A DNA stretch of 64,000 bases from contig NZ_JAACFU010000004.1 of NCBI RefSeq assembly GCF_029051725.1, positions 496,001 to 560,000 on the forward strand. Reading direction: 5' to 3'. Position 1 is the first letter of the stretch. Every line of letters starts with the position of its first letter. Below are positions 17,919 through 27,455 of the stretch, in pieces. This DNA is from Bradyrhizobium sp. CSS354. GTDB lineage: Bacteria; Pseudomonadota; Alphaproteobacteria; Rhizobiales; Xanthobacteraceae. Below the pieces are notes generated by a model. It saw only the letters and a program-made list of their open reading frames with translations, searched no databases and was not told the DNA's origin. The translations under genes and the position numbers were made by a program.

Positions 17919-20249
17919 TCAGGCGATCGAGCGCGAGGACACCATGACGATCTGGTCGTCAGTCCCGCGACGGCCATGCGAGGCATTGAGCAATTGGCGA
18001 ATCCGGACCGCCGGCACCGGCCGGCTGAACAGATAGCCCTGCCCTTCGGTCACGGTGCCGTCGGCGCTGATCAGCTCGAGCTGATCATTGGTCTCGATGC
18101 CCTCGACCACGACAGCCATGCCGAGATCGGCCGATAGCCGCGCCATACCGCGCAGCAGCGTCAGCGGCCGGTCGGCATCGATGCCTTCGAGGAAGGAGCG
18201 GTCGATCTTCACCTTCTGCATCGGGAAATTATGCAGGTAGCTGAGGCTCGAATAGCCGGTGCCGAAATCATCCAGCGAAATGCGCACGCCGATCGCATGC
18301 AATTGCGACAGGATGTCGTGCGTGAGCTGGGTGTTGCGCAACAGCGAGGATTCGGTGATCTCGATCTCCAGCCGATGCGCCGGGAGGCCCGAAACCTCGA
18401 GCGCGTAGCGGATTTCGCTCAAGACGTCGCGCTGGTGGAATTGCTGCGGCGAGAAGTTGACGGCGACGCTGACGCCCTCCGGCCATTTCATGCATTCCAT
18501 GCAGGCGCGGCGCAGGATCCAGCGGCCGAGATCGACGATCAACCCCATGTCCTCGGCGACCGGGATGATGTCGACCGGCGAGACCGTGCCGCGCACCGGA
18601 TGATTCCAGCGCAGCAACGCCTCGCACGTCGTGATCTTGCCGGACTTCAGATTGACCAGCGGCTGGTAGAACAGCTCAAACTCCTCGTTAGCGAGCGCCT
18701 TGCGCAGATCGAGCTCGAGGATGCGGCGCGCCTCGACGGTCGCCGCCATCTCGTCGCGGAAGAAGCAGAAGGTGCCGCGGCCGTCGGCCTTGGCCCGATA
18801 CAGCGCCATGTCGGCGTTCTTGAGCAGCGTGTCCGCGCTGACGCCCTCCGGCGAGGTCAACGCGATGCCGACGCTGGCGCCGATCTCGACCAGATGATTG
18901 TCGATGCGGTAGCGCTCGCTCAGCCGTTCGACGATCCGGCGGGCCAGCGCAGCGGCGTCCTCGGGCGAGGAGATGTTCTCCTGGAACACGACGAATTCGT
19001 CACCGCCGAAGCGGGCGACAAAATCCTCCGGGCGCAGCATCTCGCGCAGACGGTTGGCGACCGCGCACAGGAGCTGGTCGCCGCAGGGATGGCCGAGCGT
19101 GTCGTTGACCTGCTTGAACTGGTCGAGGTCGACGAACAAGAGAGCGGACAGGCGCTCGGCATCGTGCGAGATCGCCAGCAGCCTTTCGATCTCATCGCGG
19201 AAATGAACGCGGTTGGGGAGCGCGGTGAGGTCGTCGTAGCGCGCCAGATGCGTAATCTTGGCTTCGGCGCTGCGACGGTCGGTAATGTCCTCGAGCAGCA
19301 CCACTGCGCCACCGTCAGCCATCGGTTGGACAGTCCAGGACAACGACCGGTTTCGCTGCGTATCGGGATCGGCGGTGATGATCTCCGTGGCTTGCGAACT
19401 CTCGATGTCCGCGACGATCCGCTCGCCGCTCCCAGCCGAGATGGATCCGGCGCTGACGCATGCCGCGACGATGTCACGCGCGTTGACGCCGCGTTGCGCA
19501 AGACCTTCCGGCAGATTCATCATTGCGCCGAAGCGGTGGTTCATGACCGCCAGCTGTCCGTCGACGCGGAACATGCAGAGGCCGTGCGGCATGTTGTTCA
19601 GCGCCGTATCGAACTGGCCGGCGAGCGCGGCTTCACGCTCCCGTGCCACGACCGCTCCCATGAAGATTCGGTGCAGATTCACCGAGAGCTGCATGATCGC
19701 CATCAGGAACGCGGCGCTGACCAGCGCCATCGCGATGTAGTAGGGCGTTCCACGCAGTGCCAAGGCAAGCACGGCCGGACCGAAAATCAGCACGGCCTGG
19801 AGGTGGAAGATCGCAGGCCGGCCATATGCCCTGCCCGCGCCGCCCGCCGCGATTCCGGTGGTGACCGACAAGGCGATCATGTGGGCCACGGCGTCGTCCG
19901 TGGCCAACAGGGCGGTGGCGCACCAGATGCCGATCGCAGCCGCCTGGATCTTTGCCCCGATCTGATAGCGCTTCTGCCAGCGTGCGGCCGCCTCGACGGT
20001 CATGACCGCATGACGTGCCTGATAGAGGCGCAGGTCGATCGCCCGCGCGGTCCCGGCCAGGACAAGAAGTGCGACGCACGCCCAGATCAGCGGCTCGCCC
20101 GTCCTCAGCGCGGTCAGGGCCGCACCGATCGACACGAAAATGAGTCCTGCCAGCAGCGGACCAGGCGCTTCGAACAGCGAATCGATTTGCGCCGCCGAGG
20201 TTTTCGGCGGCCGCTGTTCCGGCTCTCCGCTCTGACTTGCAAACTGCAT
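17919..20249 (-). CDS. Membrane GGDEF-EAL c-di-GMP protein with PAS domain
   Basis: The protein has 776 residues. About five membrane helices fill residues 30-195, followed by a PAS-like region (about 205-310). The GGDEF domain has an intact ARFGGDEFVVF near residue 412, preceded by an RPED inhibitory site. The EAL domain starts near 510, has CEALLRW near 540 and the metal-binding pair in SLDDFGTGYSSLSYL. Both enzyme halves look active, so it can in principle make and break cyclic di-GMP. It lies after tolB and its terminator, and before the FeeM-like gene, inside the split tol-pal cluster. A link between c-di-GMP and envelope or division functions is an inference from position. Confidence 0.93.
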   Translation of the reverse strand: MQFASQSGEPEQRPPKTSAAQIDSLFEAPGPLLAGLIFVSIGAALTALRTGEPLIWACVALLVLAGTARAIDLRLYQARHAVMTVEAAARWQKRYQIGAKIQAAAIGIWCATALLATDDAVAHMIALSVTTGIAAGGAGRAYGRPAIFHLQAVLIFGPAVLALALRGTPYYIAMALVSAAFLMAIMQLSVNLHRIFMGAVVAREREAALAGQFDTALNNMPHGLCMFRVDGQLAVMNHRFGAMMNLPEGLAQRGVNARDIVAACVSAGSISAGSGERIVADIESSQATEIITADPDTQRNRSLSWTVQPMADGGAVVLLEDITDRRSAEAKITHLARYDDLTALPNRVHFRDEIERLLAISHDAERLSALLFVDLDQFKQVNDTLGHPCGDQLLCAVANRLREMLRPEDFVARFGGDEFVVFQENISSPEDAAALARRIVERLSERYRIDNHLVEIGASVGIALTSPEGVSADTLLKNADMALYRAKADGRGTFCFFRDEMAATVEARRILELDLRKALANEEFELFYQPLVNLKSGKITTCEALLRWNHPVRGTVSPVDIIPVAEDMGLIVDLGRWILRRACMECMKWPEGVSVAVNFSPQQFHQRDVLSEIRYALEVSGLPAHRLEIEITESSLLRNTQLTHDILSQLHAIGVRISLDDFGTGYSSLSYLHNFPMQKVKIDRSFLEGIDADRPLTLLRGMARLSADLGMAVVVEGIETNDQLELISADGTVTEGQGYLFSRPVPAVRIRQLLNASHGRRGTDDQIVMVSSRSIA

Positions 20250-20449
20250 CTGGTGTTTACGCGCGTCCTGTCTGGAGCGCAGTTTTACCGATCCGGTATG
20301 AAGTCTTTCTGAGGGAACATCGTTAAAGTCGAGTTGTTTTGAGCGACCAATAGTCGAAATACATCAATAGAAACAAACCGATGGGAAAAGTTTGCCGAGT
20401 GCAACCTTAAAGAACAATTATCGCGGGGAAACATCGCGCCAAGTTTTCG

Positions 20450-20479
20450 AAAAAGGCGCGCGGTCAAATCATCGCGCAC
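20450..20479 (-). terminator. Terminator of the tolQRAB unit
   Basis: On the minus strand GTGCGCG pairs with CGCGCGC (one G-U pair) around a 10-base loop, then CTTTTT. It lies just past the tolB stop and separates tolB from the GGDEF-EAL gene. Confidence 0.55.
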
Positions 20480-20492
20480 CGAGGACGGGCGG

Positions 20493-21854
20493 CTAGCCCG
20501 ATGTCGAGGACAATAGCGGCGACCATGCCGGGTCGGAGGCGAAGCCCGGCGTCGGCACCTTCAACTCGTTTCGTCCCGAGATGTCGACCGAGAACAGCGA
20601 CGGCCCGCCGCTGCCGCCGGGATCGCGGAAGAACATCAGCACGCGGCCGTTCGGCGAGAAGGTCGGACCTTCGTTGTGATAGCCGGAGGTAAGAAGCCGT
20701 TCGCCGGAGCCGTCCGGCTTCATGACGCCGATCGAGAACTGCCCGCCGCCTTGCCGGGTGAAGGCGATGTAATCGCCGCGCGGCGACCACACCGGCGTCG
20801 AATAGGTGGCGTTGTTGTCGTCCTTGGAGAAGGAGATGCGCTGCGCCGCTCCGCCGCCTGCGGCCATGACATAGATCTGCGATCTGCCGCCGCGATCGGA
20901 CTCGAAGCAGATGCGGGTGCCATCCGGGGAGTACGAAGGCGAGGTGTCGATCGCGGGCGTGTCAGTGAGGCGCGTGGTCGAGCGCGAGCGCAGATCCATC
21001 ACGAACAAATTGGAATTGCCGCCCTGCTGCAGGCTCATGATGACGCGCTGGCCGTCCGGCGAGAATCTCGGCGCAAAGGTCATGCCCGGGAAGTTGCCGA
21101 CGATCTCGCGCTGGCCGGTCTCGATGTTGAAGAGATAGACCTTCGGATCGCCCTGGCCGAACTCCATGTAGGTGATCTCTTGCGAGTTCGGCGAGAAGCG
21201 CGGCGTCAGCACGAGGTCGGAGCCGCGGGTCAGATAGCGCACATTGGCGCCGTCCTGGTCCATCATCGCGAGCCGCTTGACGCGACGCTCCTTCGGCCCG
21301 GTCTCGTCGACGAACACCACGCGGCTGTCGAAATAGCCCTTCTCGCCGGTCAGCTTCTCATAGATCTGGTCGGAGATGATGTGGGCGATGCGGCGCCAAT
21401 ATTCCGGCGAGGTGAAATATTGCTGGCCGGCGAGCTGCTGGCCGGTGACCACGTCCCACAAGCGGAATTCGGCCTTGAGGCGGCCGTCCGGCTGCCGCGT
21501 CATGCGGCCGGTGACGAGGGCTTGCGCGTTGAGGGTTTTCCAGTTCTCGAATTGCGGCGCGACGTCGATGTTGCTGATGCGCTCGATGAAAGCGGCCTGG
21601 TCGACCGGCGCGAACAGGCCCGAGCGCTTCAGATTGTTGGTGATGACCTGGGTGACGCCGTTGCCGACGTCGCCGTCGGCCGGCGAGCCCGGCACGAAAT
21701 TGGTGATCGCAATCGGGATCGGCCGAAACTCGGTGGGGTCGATGCGAAGCCGCGGCTGGCCCTGGGCGAAGGCGTGGCCGCCCCCCAGCATCGCGAGCGT
21801 CGATCCGGTCAGGGTCATGAAGCGGCGGCGGTTCATCGATCGAACGTCATTCAT
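20493..21854 (-). CDS. tolB: Tol-Pal system beta-propeller protein TolB
   Basis: The protein has 453 residues from the start at 21854 ([11 protein letters not shown]); MNRRRF at 21836 is an alternative. The leader [10 protein letters not shown] has a twin-arginine look. The N-terminal domain (about 40-165) is followed by the WD40-like TolB propeller with repeats such as [15 protein letters not shown] and [15 protein letters not shown]. TolB is periplasmic and shuttles between Pal and TolA. The gene follows tolA by 23 bases. Confidence 0.96.
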   Translation of the reverse strand: MNDVRSMNRRRFMTLTGSTLAMLGGGHAFAQGQPRLRIDPTEFRPIPIAITNFVPGSPADGDVGNGVTQVITNNLKRSGLFAPVDQAAFIERISNIDVAPQFENWKTLNAQALVTGRMTRQPDGRLKAEFRLWDVVTGQQLAGQQYFTSPEYWRRIAHIISDQIYEKLTGEKGYFDSRVVFVDETGPKERRVKRLAMMDQDGANVRYLTRGSDLVLTPRFSPNSQEITYMEFGQGDPKVYLFNIETGQREIVGNFPGMTFAPRFSPDGQRVIMSLQQGGNSNLFVMDLRSRSTTRLTDTPAIDTSPSYSPDGTRICFESDRGGRSQIYVMAAGGGAAQRISFSKDDNNATYSTPVWSPRGDYIAFTRQGGGQFSIGVMKPDGSGERLLTSGYHNEGPTFSPNGRVLMFFRDPGGSGGPSLFSVDISGRNELKVPTPGFASDPAWSPLLSSTSG

Positions 21855-21877
21855 CGCAAAATTCTTTTGTTCGGATG

Positions 21878-22837
21878 TCACAACATGTCTTTCAGGCCGA
21901 AAGTCATCGGAATGAGCTTCCAGCTCTCGTATTGCTGCTTCGGCATGAACGAATAGACCTGACACTGCACGATGGCGCGTCTGGCACTCTCCGCCACCGC
22001 CTGTGCGATCGACCGCGACGGTCCCCTCACCGCAACGACGATCGGCTCGGAGGCGAGCGATCCGTCGATCTTCATGGGAATGTCGATGTCGGCTTCGTAT
22101 TGATCTGCATCCTGCCCGTTATAGGTCGGCGTGAAGCAGCGCTTCACCGCCCCCTGGAAGGCTCCCCGCCAGGTCGCAATGTTGTTGGCGGCCGTTCCGG
22201 TCGTCGATCCCAGCGAGGCCGACGCATTCAGCGTCGAGCCGGCGAGTTCGTGCCGGGTCGCGGCGCGCTTGTCGAGATCGCGCTGGATCTGCGCTGGATC
22301 GAAGCTGCGCTCCTTGGGCTTCGGCTGCTGCGGCGGCTGCACCGCCGCGACCTTTTGCTCGGGCGGCTTGGGCGGCGGCTTCTTGGTTTCGAGCTTTTTC
22401 TGCAGTTCGGCGATCGGATCTTCCTTGGCCGGGTCAGGCTTTTTTTCCGGCGGCTTCGGCTCTTCCTTGGGCTTGGCTTCAGCCACGGGCTTGGGCGGCT
22501 CTGGCTTTTTCTCGACCGGCTTCTCCACGGGCTTGGGCGGCGGCTCGGGCGTCGAGTTGGTCTTGATCAGCTCTTTCTTCTCGGTGACCTTGCCGACGGC
22601 GTCTTCCTCGGGCTTGGCTTCCGCGATCTTCTCGACCTTCGGCTTCGGCTCTTTCTTGTCGCCGGTCTTCTGCCCCGACATCATCTGCGCGAGTTGGTCG
22701 GTGGAGATGATGTCGATCGGCAGCGCCTCTTCCGGCGCGACAAAAGCCCTGCTGCTAAAGGTGACGAGCCCCCATCCCAGCACGAGGACGTGGAGGGCAA
22801 TCGACGCAACGAGTGTCTTGTCGACCTTCACCTTCAC
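21878..22837 (-). CDS. tolA: Cell envelope integrity protein TolA
   Basis: The protein has 319 residues and a GTG start three bases past the tolR stop, with AGGGG nearby. One membrane helix (about 8-28) is followed by a proline/lysine/glutamate-rich rod (about 55-175). The C-terminal globular domain (about 210-319) has two cysteines, as in the TolA/TonB fold. TolA transmits the energy of TolQR to Pal and TolB across the periplasm. Confidence 0.93.
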   Translation of the reverse strand: MKVKVDKTLVASIALHVLVLGWGLVTFSSRAFVAPEEALPIDIISTDQLAQMMSGQKTGDKKEPKPKVEKIAEAKPEEDAVGKVTEKKELIKTNSTPEPPPKPVEKPVEKKPEPPKPVAEAKPKEEPKPPEKKPDPAKEDPIAELQKKLETKKPPPKPPEQKVAAVQPPQQPKPKERSFDPAQIQRDLDKRAATRHELAGSTLNASASLGSTTGTAANNIATWRGAFQGAVKRCFTPTYNGQDADQYEADIDIPMKIDGSLASEPIVVAVRGPSRSIAQAVAESARRAIVQCQVYSFMPKQQYESWKLIPMTFGLKDML

Positions 22838-22840
22838 GGT

Positions 22841-23290
22841 TTACCCCTGATCCGCTTCCGTGACGAGCGCCAGCTTCTTGAATCCTGCGCCGGACAACTG
22901 GCCCATGACCTTGGCCACCGTCCCGTAATCGGCCTTCTTGTCGGCCCGCAGATAGATGCGTTCCTCGAGCCCGCCGCGCGCGTCCGTGATCGCCTTCAGC
23001 TTCGGGATCAGTTCGTTGATCGCGATCTCGGCGTCGTTGATGAACACCTTGCCCTTGATGTCGACCGACATCTGGATCGGCTTCTGGTCGTTGTTGTCGA
23101 GGCTCTTGGCCTGGGTCTGCGGCAGGTCGAGCGGCACGCCGACCGTCAGCATCGGCGCCGACACCATGAAGATGATGAGCAGCACCAGCATCACGTCCAC
23201 CATCGGCGTGACGTTGATTTCGGCCACGACCGGCTTGCGCCGGCCACGGCGCCCACCGCCTCCGGACGAACTCGCAACGTTCATGCCCAT
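22841..23290 (-). CDS. tolR: TolR (ExbD family) proton-channel protein
   Basis: The protein has 149 residues. The single membrane helix carries the functional aspartate in EINVTPMVDVMLVLLIIFMV. A glycine/serine/arginine-rich cytoplasmic start and a periplasmic ExbD domain flank it. It follows tolQ by 43 bases and nearly abuts tolA. ATG at 23284 is a possible alternative start. Confidence 0.96.
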   Translation of the reverse strand: MGMNVASSSGGGGRRGRRKPVVAEINVTPMVDVMLVLLIIFMVSAPMLTVGVPLDLPQTQAKSLDNNDQKPIQMSVDIKGKVFINDAEIAINELIPKLKAITDARGGLEERIYLRADKKADYGTVAKVMGQLSGAGFKKLALVTEADQG

Positions 23291-23333
23291 GGTCTGGTGC
23301 CCAAATTGCCCTTCACACTATACATGCCGTCCG

Positions 23334-24050
23334 TCAGCCCCGCTCGTCGATCTGGCGTGACAGGATGGCTGAAAATTCATCGGCGAAGCCTTCGAGCCGC
23401 TGGGCCTGCCGGTTCACCTCGGAGGTGAACTTATTGTAGAAAATAGTGGCAGGAATGGCGGCGATAAGGCCGACGGCGGTCGCAAACAGCGCCTCCGCGA
23501 TGCCGGGGGCCACCACCGCCAGCGAGGTATTTTTCGACGCCGCGATCGACTGGAAGCTCGACATGATGCCCCAGACGGTGCCGAACAGGCCGACAAAGGG
23601 GCCAGCGGAGCCGACGGTGGCGAGCACCAGCAGCCGGCGTTCCAGCCGCTCGACCTCGCGGGCGATCGAGACATTCATGACCTTGTCGATGCGCATCTGA
23701 AGGCCTGCGACCGAGCGGGCCTGGCTCTCGAACGAACGCTTCCACTCGCGCATCGCCGCGACGAAGCAGGCCGCCATGGAATGCGTCGGCTTGGCCGAGA
23801 GCGTGCGATAGAGGTCTTCGATCGACTCGCCGGACCAGAAAGCCTGCTCGAAGCGGTCCATCGAGCGGCGGGTGCGGGCAAACAGGAAGATCTTGTCGAT
23901 GGCGATCGCCCAGACCCAGACCGAGCAGGCGAGAAGCCCCAGCATCACCGCTTTCACGATCCAGTGAGCCTGCCAGAACAGCGCGATCAGCGACACGTCC
24001 GCGGAAGCGGCAACCGGAAGGGCTGACTGAGCCACGTCGGCCGGATTCAT
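23334..24050 (-). CDS. tolQ: TolQ proton-channel protein
   Basis: The protein has 238 residues. Three membrane helices (about 30-50, 140-165 and 175-200) and the segments LVLATVGSAGPFVGLFGTVW and GIAEALFATAVGL mark the MotA/TolQ/ExbB family. With TolR it uses the proton motive force to drive TolA at the division site. The start at 24050 (MNPADVAQ) is supported by GAGGAT upstream. It heads the tolQRAB unit. Confidence 0.96.
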   Translation of the reverse strand: MNPADVAQSALPVAASADVSLIALFWQAHWIVKAVMLGLLACSVWVWAIAIDKIFLFARTRRSMDRFEQAFWSGESIEDLYRTLSAKPTHSMAACFVAAMREWKRSFESQARSVAGLQMRIDKVMNVSIAREVERLERRLLVLATVGSAGPFVGLFGTVWGIMSSFQSIAASKNTSLAVVAPGIAEALFATAVGLIAAIPATIFYNKFTSEVNRQAQRLEGFADEFSAILSRQIDERG

Positions 24051-24465
24051 AAGCGGTATCCTCTCAAGGCGATCGTTACCTAATGTCCCGGCCGGCAAAT
24101 CACCGCCGGTTCCCAACTGCCGCGTTAGCACCGGCGCGACCGGCAAGCCCGCTCAAAGCCTTAATCTTTTTGGGGTGCAGGGGGGCTCGTCCAAAGCCGG
24201 CCGCCTGCATTCCCTGCCAAGATGTCAAAACTATGGGCCTCGACCCCAGCGGCTTGACTTCGGGCTTTGGGCGCGGTTGTCCGCCCTTACCAGAGCCCGG
24301 CGATGGTTAATGCGGGGTTACCGGGACCGAATTTGGCTGCAGGAAAGCCAGGCGTTGCAGGCGGTTGGCAAGCTGCCGGCCCCGGCGGTTGCGGACATCA
24401 CGGCGGAGGAACCAGCCCTTGCCTTGGCGATTGTCCGGAAAATCAACCTTCGGCGAGGTTTTGCC
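24051..24465. other. Divergent intergenic region, tolQ / DUF2231
   Basis: No gene is supported in these 415 bases. The minus strand has GTAA-N7-TTAACCAT at 24303-24321, one mismatch from the CtrA consensus, about 250 bases before tolQ. I see no convincing -35/-10 pair. Confidence 0.5.
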
Positions 24466-24984
24466 ATGAGCATCAACCCCAAGACGACCGCCGCCATCGG
24501 CGATCATCCGCTCCACCCCATGATCATCCCGTTCCCGATCGTCTTCCTGGTCGGCGCGCCCATCGCCGATCTCGCCTTCATCGGAACCGGTGACGGCTTC
24601 TGGGCCAGAGCCGCCATATGGCTGATCGGCGCCGGCATCGTCATGGCGCTCGTTGCCGCCGTGGCGGGCTTTGTCGACTTCCTCAGCGAGCCGCGCATCC
24701 GCGGTCTCAACGACGCCTGGTATCACATGATCGGCAATCTCGTGGCCGTCGTGCTCGCCGCGATCAATTTCTACCTTCGCTACGCGCAAGGCGCGGAGGC
24801 TGCGGTCAAGCCGTGGGGCGTGGCGCTCTCGCTGATCGTGGTCGGCATCCTCCTGTTCACGGGATGGAAGGGCTGGGAAATGGTCTACCGGCATCATGTC
24901 GCGGTGCTGGACGCGCCGGGCCAGACCAGTTCGGAGCCGGTCACCCCGCATCATGGCGGCGAGAACCACCGCCGCGCCGCCTGA
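24466..24984 (+). CDS. DUF2231 membrane protein
   Basis: The protein has 172 residues and four membrane helices. The N-terminal IGDHPLHPMIIPFPI is the hallmark of DUF2231, whose function is unknown. The region AAVAGFVDF and a C-terminal histidine-rich tail (HHGGENHRRAA) follow. The start at 24466 has a GAGG-type site; reading further upstream gives unrelated sequence. Confidence 0.87.
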   Translation: MSINPKTTAAIGDHPLHPMIIPFPIVFLVGAPIADLAFIGTGDGFWARAAIWLIGAGIVMALVAAVAGFVDFLSEPRIRGLNDAWYHMIGNLVAVVLAAINFYLRYAQGAEAAVKPWGVALSLIVVGILLFTGWKGWEMVYRHHVAVLDAPGQTSSEPVTPHHGGENHRRAA

Positions 24985-25019
24985 ACGAGGAGCACGTCGC
25001 TTGATGACGTGAGGGCGAG

Positions 25020-25787
25020 TCAGACCGCCGCGGCAGGCTCGGGGCAATTGGTCAGCCGCGCCGGATTCCCGATTGCGGTGCAGCCCCGGGGCACGTCGCT
25101 CGTCACGACCGTGCCGGCGCCGATCTTTGCAAAATCGCCGATCCTGACGTCGCCGAGAATTGTCGCGCCCGAGCCGATGAAAACGCCGCGACCAATGCGA
25201 GGCGAGCGGGCCGGCAGTTCCGTGCTGCGGCCGATGCTGACGTTCTGAAGGATGGTGGCATCGTCGCCGATGATCACGTTGGCACCGATCACGATGCCGG
25301 TGGCGTGGTCGAGAAACACCGACGATCCCAGGCTCGCCGCCGGATGAATGCTGACCTGCAGGACGTTCGAGGCCTCGTTCTGAAACAGCAGCGCCGCGTC
25401 GCGATGGTCATGATGCCAGAGCCAGTTCGAGACGCGCCAGGCCTGCAAGGCGACGTAGCCCTTCAAGTGCAGCAGCGGCGCCAACAGTCCCGCGATGGCG
25501 GGATCGCGGAGCACGATGGCCTGCAGGTCGCGGCCGGCCACCTCGATCAGATCCGGCTGGCTATCAAAGGCGTCGCGGGAAAATGTTGTGAAGCGCTCGC
25601 GTTCGGCCGCGCTGCCGCCAAGCCGGCGTCCGATCAGATCGGAAAGTGCGGCGGTAAAATCGTCATGGGCGAGAATGAGACCGACAAGAGCCTTGCCGAA
25701 GATGGGGTCGGCTGCCGCTGCGCGCTGCGCCTCGTCGCGAATTTTCTGCCAGAGGCTCTCGCTCGGCATGATCGCAGCTTCCGTCAT
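25020..25787 (-). CDS. cysE: Serine O-acetyltransferase
   Basis: The protein has 255 residues. It makes O-acetylserine from serine and acetyl-CoA, the first step of cysteine synthesis. The N-terminal helical domain is followed near residue 150 by the left-handed beta-helix hexapeptide repeats, with IHPAASLGSSVFLDHATGIV and the catalytic His-Asp there, then IGDFAKIGAGTVV. It is convergent with DUF2231 and divergent from the desaturase gene. Confidence 0.93.
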   Translation of the reverse strand: MTEAAIMPSESLWQKIRDEAQRAAAADPIFGKALVGLILAHDDFTAALSDLIGRRLGGSAAERERFTTFSRDAFDSQPDLIEVAGRDLQAIVLRDPAIAGLLAPLLHLKGYVALQAWRVSNWLWHHDHRDAALLFQNEASNVLQVSIHPAASLGSSVFLDHATGIVIGANVIIGDDATILQNVSIGRSTELPARSPRIGRGVFIGSGATILGDVRIGDFAKIGAGTVVTSDVPRGCTAIGNPARLTNCPEPAAAV

Positions 25788-26102
25788 CGTTGCCGCCTGC
25801 GGTGTTTTGACGCTTGCTTTTCACTGTCGGATATAGGCCGTCGGCAGCCCGCACGCCACGCTCCCCGTGAGGCTACGAGCTTGCATGCCAGGCGGCGGCG
25901 ATCATATATATATGAAGTCAGTCGAGTTCCCGGCCGAAGCTATGGTCTGAGGTTCGTGCTGCCGCGCTGGCCCGAGTGTTCAGGCAAAGTATCTCGTTCA
26001 ACACCCCGCAGTGGTCCGCATCCCCGGGTTTGTCGTACACAGCGGCTCTCAGTGCTGCCGAAGCGAATCCCGAATCCCCGTCATCCAAGGTCACGCCAAT
26101 AC
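25788..26102. other. Divergent intergenic region, cysE / desaturase
   Basis: No gene is supported here. An AT-rich patch near 25905 (ATCATATATATATGAAG) is unusual for the local base composition and may be a promoter element. Frames open across the region are antisense continuations of cysE. Confidence 0.5.
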
Positions 26103-27266
26103 ATGTCGCCCAACGCCTCCGCCGACGACCAACACGACGACATCATGTATCCCTCCGCCCTGCCGTTCCTGCTGGTCCATCTCGGCTGCGTTGCCGCCAT
26201 CTGGACCGGCGTTACCTGGCAAGCCCTCGCGATCTGCGCCTCGCTGTATGTCGTGCGCATGTTTGCCATCGGAGCAGGCTATCACCGCTATTTCTCCCAT
26301 CGGGCTTTTGCAACCGGCCGGGTGTTTCAGTTCATCCTGGCCTGGCTCGCGCAAAGCACCGCGCAGAAAAGCGTTTTGTGGTGGGCGGCCAAGCATCGAC
26401 ATCATCATCTCCATTCCGATACCGAAGACGACGTGCATTCGCCGCGTCATCGAGGCTTCCTCTACAGCCATCTCGGCTGGATTTTTTACCGGGAGCACGA
26501 TGGCACCGACCTCGTGAAAGTCGGCGATTTCGCCGCCTATCCGGAGCTGATGTGGCTGCATCGCCTGGAGCTGCTGCCGGCCGTTACGCTGGCTGCGCTC
26601 TGCTTCCTGGTTGCCGGATGGTCCGGTCTCGTCGTCGGCTTCCTGTGGAGCACCGTGCTGGTCTATCACGCGACGTTCTGCATCAACTCCCTCGCCCATG
26701 TGCATGGACGCAAGCGGTACGTGACCGGCGATGACTCCCGCAACAATTGGCTGCTGGCCTTGTTCACCCTCGGTGAGGGCTGGCACAACAATCACCACGC
26801 CTACCAGAGCAGCGTGCGGCAAGGTTTTCGCTGGTGGGAAATCGACATCACCTATTACATCCTGAAGGTGCTGTCCTGGTTCGGCGTCGTCTGGAACATG
26901 AAGTCGCCGCCGGAGCAGGTGCTGCGCAACGAGCAGCCGCTCGGCGCACGCGTCATCAACCGGGCGGCCCGCGAGCTGGCCGGACGTTTCGATGCGCAGA
27001 CACTGGCGCACGCGATCTCGTCAGCACTACGCCGGGCCGATTTGGCCCAGTTGCAATTGCCGACGCTGCACGAGATCCTGAGTCGCGCGCACGAAGGCGT
27101 CGATGCACTGACGCATCTGCATTTGCCGAAGATTCCGACACGCGAGGAGTTTCTCGCCGAGGCCAAGGCGATGTTCGCGCGAACGCGATCACTCAATGAG
27201 ATCGTGGACTACGCTTACGAACACTTCCTGGAGTCGGTTCGCGCGCAGCTCGCCACGGCGCGCTGA
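26103..27266 (+). CDS. Acyl-CoA / fatty-acid delta-9-type desaturase
   Basis: The protein has 387 residues. Three histidine boxes of membrane di-iron desaturases are present: HRYFSH, HRHHHLHSD and HNNHH. Four membrane helices surround them. It inserts a cis double bond in saturated acyl chains, using oxygen and an electron carrier. The usual domain ends near residue 270; a further 115 charged residues (LPTLHEILSRAHEGV, then PTREEFLAEAKAMF) have no enzyme motif. The start MSPNASADD is the first ATG before the conserved part, with a weak ribosome site. Confidence 0.92.
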   Translation: MSPNASADDQHDDIMYPSALPFLLVHLGCVAAIWTGVTWQALAICASLYVVRMFAIGAGYHRYFSHRAFATGRVFQFILAWLAQSTAQKSVLWWAAKHRHHHLHSDTEDDVHSPRHRGFLYSHLGWIFYREHDGTDLVKVGDFAAYPELMWLHRLELLPAVTLAALCFLVAGWSGLVVGFLWSTVLVYHATFCINSLAHVHGRKRYVTGDDSRNNWLLALFTLGEGWHNNHHAYQSSVRQGFRWWEIDITYYILKVLSWFGVVWNMKSPPEQVLRNEQPLGARVINRAARELAGRFDAQTLAHAISSALRRADLAQLQLPTLHEILSRAHEGVDALTHLHLPKIPTREEFLAEAKAMFARTRSLNEIVDYAYEHFLESVRAQLATAR

Positions 27267-27350
27267 CCAAGGTCTCTCCGGAACAGGACTCTCCGGGCCA
27301 GGACTTTCCAGACGGTCGCGGCGGCCTGCCGCGCATTCCCAAAACCAAAC

Positions 27351-27381
27351 CGCCCGCCTGCGGGTTGCGCAGGCGGGCGGC
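27351..27381 (-). terminator. Terminator hairpin downstream of DUF2852 (and desaturase)
   Basis: A perfect 13-bp stem (CCGCCCGCCTGCG with its complement) has a 5-base loop. On the minus strand it is followed by TTTGGTTTTGGG, so it mainly serves the DUF2852 gene. It may also help to end the convergent desaturase transcript. Confidence 0.75.
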
Positions 27382-27455
27382 TCGGGGCCATCAGGACTTT
27401 GGGGGCATGCGCCTGACGGCTTTGAGAGGCGTCAGTCCCGAGATCGACCTTGAGA

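Noticed and set aside
18231..20312. Long plus-strand frame opposite the GGDEF-EAL gene (693 codons)
   Set aside because: It mirrors a well-supported gene, is rich in Arg/Asp/His/Val typical of antisense frames in high-GC DNA, and shows no family motif.
25788..26102. Desaturase as a target of the TetR at 28062-28802
   Set aside because: Neither half of the ATGTNAA-N5-TTTACAT operator occurs before the desaturase gene.
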